Below, piece by piece: positions 59,185-64,000 of a DNA stretch of 64,000 nucleotides; position 1 is the first letter of the stretch; each line of letters starts with the position of its first letter. The notes under the pieces were generated by a model that was not told the origin of the DNA, did not search any database, and saw only the letters and a program-made list of their open reading frames with translations. The translations under genes were made by a program, and so were the position numbers. This DNA comes from Bifidobacterium tsurumiense (GTDB lineage Bacteria; Actinomycetota; Actinomycetes; Actinomycetales; Bifidobacteriaceae): positions 62,001 through 126,000 of the forward strand of contig NZ_JGZU01000002.1 in NCBI RefSeq assembly GCF_000741765.1, given 5' to 3'.

Positions 59185-60687
59185 ATGCCACTAATTTCGT
59201 TGGATAATGTTACGAAGATCTATCCGAAGGGCACCCGTCCTGCACTGGACGATGTTACCGTTCATATCGATCGTGGGGATTTCGTTTTCCTCGTTGGTGC
59301 TTCGGGTTCGGGCAAGACCACATTGCTGAGCTTGCTTTTGCGGGAAGAGGAAGCCACCAAGGGGGAAATACGAGTAGCGGGCAATGATCTGCGTCGTCTG
59401 ACCAATCGTCAGGTGCCGCAGTACAGGCGTTCTATCGGCTTCATCTTCCAGGATTACAAGCTGCTGAACAACAAAACGGTGTGGCAAAACGTTGCCTTTG
59501 CTTTGGAGGTTATCGGCACAAGCCGTTCCACAATCAAGTCACTGGTTCCGAAGGTCCTGGAAACCGTGGGATTGACGGGTAAAGAGAATAACTACCCCCA
59601 TGAGCTCTCCGGTGGCGAGGCCCAGCGTGTGGCCATTGCACGAGCCTATGTCAATCATCCGCAGATCCTGCTGGCTGACGAGCCCACTGGAAATCTTGAT
59701 CCGACCACTTCATTGGGCATTATGGAAGTGCTGGACGCCATCAACCGCACCGGCACCACCATTGTTATGGCCACGCATAATGAGGAAATCGTCAATTCCA
59801 TGCGCAAACGTGTGGTGGAATTGCACAGCGGCAAAATCGTGCGTGATGAAGAGCATGGCTCCTATGATTCCGCATTGTTCTTCCCCGATGCCGAGGTCGA
59901 GTCGAAAGCCAAGCAGGTCATCGATACGGTAGTCGGAACCGAAGCATCCGCATCGCATGATCCTGATAGCAAATTCAAACCTGCCGCTATCGAGTCCACC
60001 GTCGTCGACACCACGGTGAGTGATGACAGCGGTGAGGATGACGGTATTGCACGATTGGCGAAATCGGTGCATTCCGGGCGCACAGGCCGGTATGGCGAGG
60101 CTTTCCAACCTGTGGAAACCACGATGACCTGGGGCAGGGGATTGTCCCTGGACGAAATGGAACATGCGCAGGGCCATACGGAATCTGAGCATGGCAATAG
60201 CGTTGAAGCAGACGCTCACGAGGTTGTTGAGACGAACGCAGAGGTGACCGAATCCTCAGATTCCCAAGAATCCGAACAATCGGATGCAAGCCAAGGCATT
60301 GCCGATGCGCATATAGCGGCAATAGACGAAAGCAATCGCGAACAAGAAGCACCTCAATACGCTGAAGAAGCCCAGACTTTCACAGCTCAATCCCAACAGG
60401 ACTCAGACGCTGCGCAGTTCATGCCATCAAGTGCCGATAGCATTTTCGAAACGGCTGGTGAATCCTCAGAAAACGGCGTATCTCAAAGCGCGAGCGCTGC
60501 ATATCAAGCTTCAGGTGAATCCCAAGCAGTTCATGCAGCTCCCGTTCCTCTGCCACCCATGCCACCAATGCCACCGACCGCTCAGGAAGCGCAAGATGAG
60601 GCGAAAGCGGCGGAACGCCACGGAGAAAAAACCGCCGAAGCGCAGCAGACGAACGCAAATGTGAATAATGAAGGGGAGCAGGACTGA
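59185..60687 (+). CDS. ftsE: Cell division ATPase FtsE with long acidic C-terminal extension
   Basis: Residues 1 to about 225 are a normal Fts[17 protein letters not shown] start ([13 protein letters not shown]), Walker [15 protein letters not shown] near 40, [20 protein letters not shown], signature [14 protein letters not shown] near 141, Walker [14 protein letters not shown]. The remaining 275 residues are a Glu/Ser/Ala/Gln-rich, disordered tail ending with a proline stretch ([12 protein letters not shown]) and EGEQD. Standard FtsE is about 220-230 residues. It couples to FtsX and gates a peptidoglycan hydrolase at the septum. The stop overlaps ftsX (TGATG). Confidence 0.93.
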   Translation: MPLISLDNVTKIYPKGTRPALDDVTVHIDRGDFVFLVGASGSGKTTLLSLLLREEEATKGEIRVAGNDLRRLTNRQVPQYRRSIGFIFQDYKLLNNKTVWQNVAFALEVIGTSRSTIKSLVPKVLETVGLTGKENNYPHELSGGEAQRVAIARAYVNHPQILLADEPTGNLDPTTSLGIMEVLDAINRTGTTIVMATHNEEIVNSMRKRVVELHSGKIVRDEEHGSYDSALFFPDAEVESKAKQVIDTVVGTEASASHDPDSKFKPAAIESTVVDTTVSDDSGEDDGIARLAKSVHSGRTGRYGEAFQPVETTMTWGRGLSLDEMEHAQGHTESEHGNSVEADAHEVVETNAEVTESSDSQESEQSDASQGIADAHIAAIDESNREQEAPQYAEEAQTFTAQSQQDSDAAQFMPSSADSIFETAGESSENGVSQSASAAYQASGESQAVHAAPVPLPPMPPMPPTAQEAQDEAKAAERHGEKTAEAQQTNANVNNEGEQD

Positions 60688-61610
60688 TGCGAGGTCGATT
60701 CATACTTTCGGAAACATGGATTAGTCTTAAGCGGAACGTTTCCATGATCGTGTCGGTTATGTTGGTCACCTTCATCTCCTTCCTGTTCATTGGGGCTTCG
60801 GTTTTGATGCAGGCCCAGATAACCAAAGCAAAAGGTGACTGGTACGACAAGGTCGAAGTGGTGGTATGGCTGTGCCCGGATGGAACCAGCCGTGCTGCAT
60901 CCTGCGCTTCCGGCAAAGCTCCGACTGACCAGGAGATCGTGGATCTGCAGAATGTGATCCGTCAGGAACTCGGCTCTGATGTGGACAAAATAACCTATGT
61001 CAGCCGTGAAGACTTCTTCAATAACACGTTCACCAAGCAGTATCCAGGTGGCGTGTATGAGGGCCGCACATTAACCGCAGCGGATATGCAAGCCTCGCTG
61101 CGTTTGAAGCTCAGTGATCCGACAAAATACCAAGTGGTTTCCGAAGTCCTGACAGGTAGGACCGGTGTTGAGGAGGTTGTCGATCAGCGGCAGATATTCG
61201 ACCCGGTATTTACGGTTCTGAACCGTGCCACGGTGGTTACTGTCGTGCTTGCAGCGGTTATGGTTGTCGTTGCGATTATGCTCACCGGCACGACCATACG
61301 AATGAGTGCAGCCTCGCGTAAGAACGAGACCGAGATTATGCGTTTGGTCGGCGCTTCCAATTGGACCATACGTCTGCCGTTCATCCTTGAAGGCGTAACG
61401 GCTTCATTCCTTGGTTCGTTGCTGGCGGCCGGCGCACTTAGCGCCCTTGTGAAGGTGTTCATAACCGACTGGTTGGCACAAACCGTGCAATGGATGCCAT
61501 TCATCAATCAATCCACTGTTTGGCTTACGGCTCCGGCGCTCATTGTGGGAGCGATGCTGCTTTCTGGATTGGCGTCTACCATATCCTTGCGGCGCTATCT
61601 GAAAGCCTGA
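60687..61610 (+). CDS. ftsX: Cell division protein FtsX
   Basis: Permease-like protein of 307 residues with four membrane helices: one near residue 30 (MIVSVMLVTFISFLFIGASVL), then three after residue 180. The large extracellular domain between helices 1 and 2 would contact the hydrolase partner. RKNETEIMRLVGASNWTIRLPFILEG is the typical cytoplasmic loop. The first base of ATG is the last of the ftsE stop, so coupling is tight. The CHAP gene next is the probable partner (inference). Confidence 0.95.
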   Translation: MRGRFILSETWISLKRNVSMIVSVMLVTFISFLFIGASVLMQAQITKAKGDWYDKVEVVVWLCPDGTSRAASCASGKAPTDQEIVDLQNVIRQELGSDVDKITYVSREDFFNNTFTKQYPGGVYEGRTLTAADMQASLRLKLSDPTKYQVVSEVLTGRTGVEEVVDQRQIFDPVFTVLNRATVVTVVLAAVMVVVAIMLTGTTIRMSAASRKNETEIMRLVGASNWTIRLPFILEGVTASFLGSLLAAGALSALVKVFITDWLAQTVQWMPFINQSTVWLTAPALIVGAMLLSGLASTISLRRYLKA

Positions 61611-61709
61611 TGGTTGTCAAGTGAATACGGCGTTCGACTTCCCGAGGAAAACGCTCTCAGGAAGTCACGCTACAATCAGACGAGCGTATACGACGGAAAG
61701 GTTACCGTG

Positions 61710-63107
61710 ATGAAACACACGAAACGCATCAATACCGTAGCTGGACTGATGCTCTCCGCCGCCACCATATTGACGGCCGGCCTGGCTACGACGGTGGTCG
61801 CTACTCCGCAGGCAGAAGCCATAACCATGCAGGAGTACCAGCAGAAGGTTCAAAACAACGAGACGTTGAAAGCGCAGCTGGCAGGTGTCAATGAGCAATT
61901 GGCCAATGTCATCCTGGAACTCAGCGATCTGACAGAAAACCAGATTCCTGCAGCCCAGCAGGCAGCCGAGGATGCAGAACAGAATGCTCAGCAAGCACAG
62001 CAGCTTGCTGATGCAACGAATGAACGTCTGCAATCCGCCAAGCAGGACAAGGCAGATCTGGAAGCCAAAATCGAGCAGACCGGTGCCGATTACGACGATG
62101 CCAAGGAAGAGGTTGCGAACCTTGCCCGTCAGAGTCTGCATGGATCCACTGCTTCGGATGTCATGGATGTGGTCACCAATTCGACCACCACAGAACAATT
62201 CGTCGATAAAATGCAGTCAGAAGCCGCTGTGACTCGAAGCGAAAGCAATGCTGCGGATGACGCAGCCAATGAGCTGAGCACTTCGATGAACCGCAAGGAG
62301 CGTCTCACTGCAATCGAAAACCGCATAACCAAGCTCAAGGAAGAGGCCGATCAGCAGGCGGCTTCCGCGCAGCAGGCATCTGAGGATGCAGCGGCGAAGC
62401 AGGCGTCATTGCAAGCTTTGCGCGACAAGGGTTCGGCAGCCAGGGAACAGCTGGAAAGTCAGAAGAGCAGCCTGACCACCCAACAGGCACGCGAGGCTGC
62501 GGAAATCGTGGCTGCCAAGTCGCAAATCGATTCATACAATACCCAGAATTACGGCGGAGCCACCGCTGATCCGAGTGCTGGTGGTCAACAGCAGGTGAGC
62601 AACGGCGGGTCATCGGCCGTTACCACCCCATCCACTCCAAGCAATAGCAGTGGCAACACAGGAAGCGCTTCGGGAATGAATTATTCCGTTCCAGGCTCCT
62701 GCCCAGAAGGTTCTGGATTCTGCTATGGGCATAGCACAGGAAATACCGTTGGCGGTTCTGCGTATCCGGCACGGCAGTGCACCCTGTGGGCCTATATTCG
62801 TCGTTCGCAGCTGGGATTGCCTGTCGGATCATATATGGGCAACGGTGCGGAATGGGCTAATACTGCGCGTAGCCTCGGTTATTTGGTGAACAACACCCCG
62901 CATGTCGGTGCGGCAGTGGTATTCGCCCGTGGTCAAAGCGTCGGTGGCCACTGGACCGCTGACTGGCAGTACGGCCATGTCGCCATTGTCGAGCGTGTGA
63001 ATGCAGACGGTTCCATCCTGATTTCCGAGGGTGGCACCGGTTTCTCCACATTCCCTGCTTGGGAGACCTTGAGCAACCCGGGTGCCTATCAGTACGTGCA
63101 CTACTAA
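61710..63107 (+). CDS. Secreted coiled-coil/CHAP peptidoglycan hydrolase (PcsB/RipC-like)
   Basis: Protein of 465 residues with a signal peptide (MKHTKRINTVAG, hydrophobic run, ending AEA near 36). Residues about 40-280 are a heptad-rich coiled coil (VNEQLANVILELSDL, QAQQLADATNERLQSAK). A Ser/Gly/Thr linker follows (to about 345), then a C-terminal CHAP domain with catalytic Cys in YPARQCTLWAYIRRSQLG and His in WQYGHVAIVERVNADG. This is the architecture of PcsB, which FtsEX activates in streptococci, and the gene follows ftsEX. ATG 61710 follows GGAAAGG. Expected to cleave septal peptidoglycan. Confidence 0.9.
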   Translation: MKHTKRINTVAGLMLSAATILTAGLATTVVATPQAEAITMQEYQQKVQNNETLKAQLAGVNEQLANVILELSDLTENQIPAAQQAAEDAEQNAQQAQQLADATNERLQSAKQDKADLEAKIEQTGADYDDAKEEVANLARQSLHGSTASDVMDVVTNSTTTEQFVDKMQSEAAVTRSESNAADDAANELSTSMNRKERLTAIENRITKLKEEADQQAASAQQASEDAAAKQASLQALRDKGSAAREQLESQKSSLTTQQAREAAEIVAAKSQIDSYNTQNYGGATADPSAGGQQQVSNGGSSAVTTPSTPSNSSGNTGSASGMNYSVPGSCPEGSGFCYGHSTGNTVGGSAYPARQCTLWAYIRRSQLGLPVGSYMGNGAEWANTARSLGYLVNNTPHVGAAVVFARGQSVGGHWTADWQYGHVAIVERVNADGSILISEGGTGFSTFPAWETLSNPGAYQYVHY

Positions 63108-63189
63108 ATCGATGCCGCTTCGAGTTGAGTTGATTCCATCGAAGCGGGAGAGGTGTTCGAGACTGCGCGTTCTTATATGAGCACTGATA

Positions 63190-63222
63190 TTGAGGCGTCA
63201 TCCAATGAGGATGACGCCTCAA
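63190..63222. terminator. Terminator after the CHAP gene
   Basis: TTGAGGCGTCATCC (63190-63203) pairs perfectly with GGATGACGCCTCAA (63209-63222), five-base loop. No long T run. Confidence 0.8.
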
Positions 63223-63481
63223 TGCATTTACGGAAATTCCGAGGGAAGGCGATTGCGGCGGAAGGCTGAAGATTCGCTTGCCTCTCGTTTGCGGTAAGAT
63301 AGTCCGCCGTAGACATAGCTGACTTTATCTCAATAGCGTATCGACAATACGGCGAACACTCCGCGATCGTTAGCGTCACAGATGAAGAAGCTAAACAAAG
63401 GGGATCGTGCGCGGCTTGATCGTGTGCTCGTCTCATGTGATAGTGTTGCAATCCGCAACAGTGAAATGGAAGGAGGAACGC

Positions 63482-63961
63482 ATGGCCAAAGAACAAGGAA
63501 CTGCGATGATTGCGCAGAATCGTAGGGCAAGACATGACTACGCCATTGAGGATACGTATGAAGCCGGATTGGTGCTCACTGGCACAGAGGTGAAGTCACT
63601 GCGTGAAGGGCGTGCCTCCTTGGCAGAGTCGTTTATCAGCATCGACCGACGTGGGGAGATATGGTTGGAGAGCGCCAATATTCCTGAATACCTGAATGGC
63701 ACTTGGAATAATCACGCTCCAAAGCGCAAACGGAAACTGCTGCTTCATGCAGAACAAATCGCCAAGCTTGCCCGTCAGACAGAAGCCAAGGGATACACAA
63801 TCGTCCCGCTCAGCCTGTATTTCAAGGACGGCCGAGTCAAGGCACAAATCGCACTCGCCCGAGGAAAAAAGGAATTCGATAAGCGTCAAGCATTGCGTGA
63901 GGAGCAAGACAAGCGCGAGGCCCTGCGTGTGATGCGATATCGCAATATGCGCAATTCCTGA
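63482..63961 (+). CDS. smpB: SsrA-binding protein SmpB
   Basis: Protein of 159 residues that binds tmRNA and carries it to stalled ribosomes. The fold is typical: [73 protein letters not shown] and a basic C-terminal tail with [20 protein letters not shown] 63482 follows GGAGGAA. The family order ftsX-smpB is common in Actinobacteria; a CHAP gene separates them here. tmRNA itself is not in the window. Confidence 0.96.
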   Translation: MAKEQGTAMIAQNRRARHDYAIEDTYEAGLVLTGTEVKSLREGRASLAESFISIDRRGEIWLESANIPEYLNGTWNNHAPKRKRKLLLHAEQIAKLARQTEAKGYTIVPLSLYFKDGRVKAQIALARGKKEFDKRQALREEQDKREALRVMRYRNMRNS

Positions 63962-64000
63962 TATCTCGATAGCGCTCAAACAAGGCGTCGGATTGGCATT

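Overview
The window looks like chromosome of a Bifidobacteriaceae member (Bifidobacterium or a close relative such as Alloscardovia or Scardovia). Reasons: Gram-positive style ribosome binding sites (AGGAGG), intermediate base composition, a xylo-oligosaccharide cluster of bifidobacterial type (GH43, GH120, GH8, ROK regulator, sugar ABC transporter without its own ATPase), a prfB that shows no programmed frameshift, an ftsE-ftsX-CHAP hydrolase-smpB neighbourhood as in Actinobacteria, and a pilin locus with VYPKN and E-box motifs. The genus is inferred, not proven.

Layout. 1-13.7 kb: xylo-oligosaccharide uptake and breakdown (promoter and operator, binding lipoprotein, two permeases, GH43 beta-xylosidase, SGNH acetylesterase, GH120 beta-xylosidase, GH8 reducing-end exo-oligoxylanase), then convergent xylulokinase and a ROK repressor. 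13.7-17.2 kb: TetR regulator, a MATE exporter broken by frameshifts, an aldo/keto reductase with an in-frame amber codon. 17.4-21.4 kb: YkoE-type ECF substrate subunit, tRNA(CAT), rpmE, prfA, prmC. 21.4-26.6 kb: a long gene-poor stretch, then a two-gene pilus locus (frameshifted tip/adhesin and major pilin) without a sortase. 26.9-28.6 kb: cardiolipin synthase. 29.2-34.1 kb: branched-chain amino acid ABC importer livKHMGF, with livK and livM frameshifted. 34.4-43.5 kb: tsaC, WecA/Rfe-like transferase, guaB, orn, HAD phosphatase, PIF1-like helicase, DUF559-like protein. 43.7-46.1 kb: MerR regulator with cupin, flavodoxin and carboxymuconolactone decarboxylase-like genes. 46.2-57.3 kb: proS, a frameshifted ssb, repeat-rich spacers, pepO, a DUF308 membrane protein, map, gltA, dapD. 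57.5-64 kb: a 27-bp repeat array, a 43-aa membrane protein, prfB, ftsE, ftsX, a coiled-coil/CHAP hydrolase, smpB.

Working together: binding protein and permeases would import xylo-oligosaccharides; the esterase removes acetyl groups; GH8 trims from the reducing end, GH43 and GH120 from the other; xylulokinase feeds the pentose pathway. No xylose isomerase and no transporter ATPase lie in the window. FtsE-FtsX and the CHAP protein form a plausible division-site hydrolase module.

The strongest unusual signal is a set of small frameshifts in otherwise well-preserved genes (MATE, pilus tip twice, livK, livM, ssb, and a compensated set inside guaB). Every one can be repaired by adding one or two bases that lengthen a short homopolymer run. 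That is the signature of uncorrected base-calling errors, though real decay or slippage-based switching is not excluded. Other items worth a look: two 106-bp elements with matching inverted ends but unlike interiors, several tandem repeat arrays, a three-stem putative RNA near 49.5 kb, and a pilin with no canonical sorting motif. I found no convincing new defence or mobile system.
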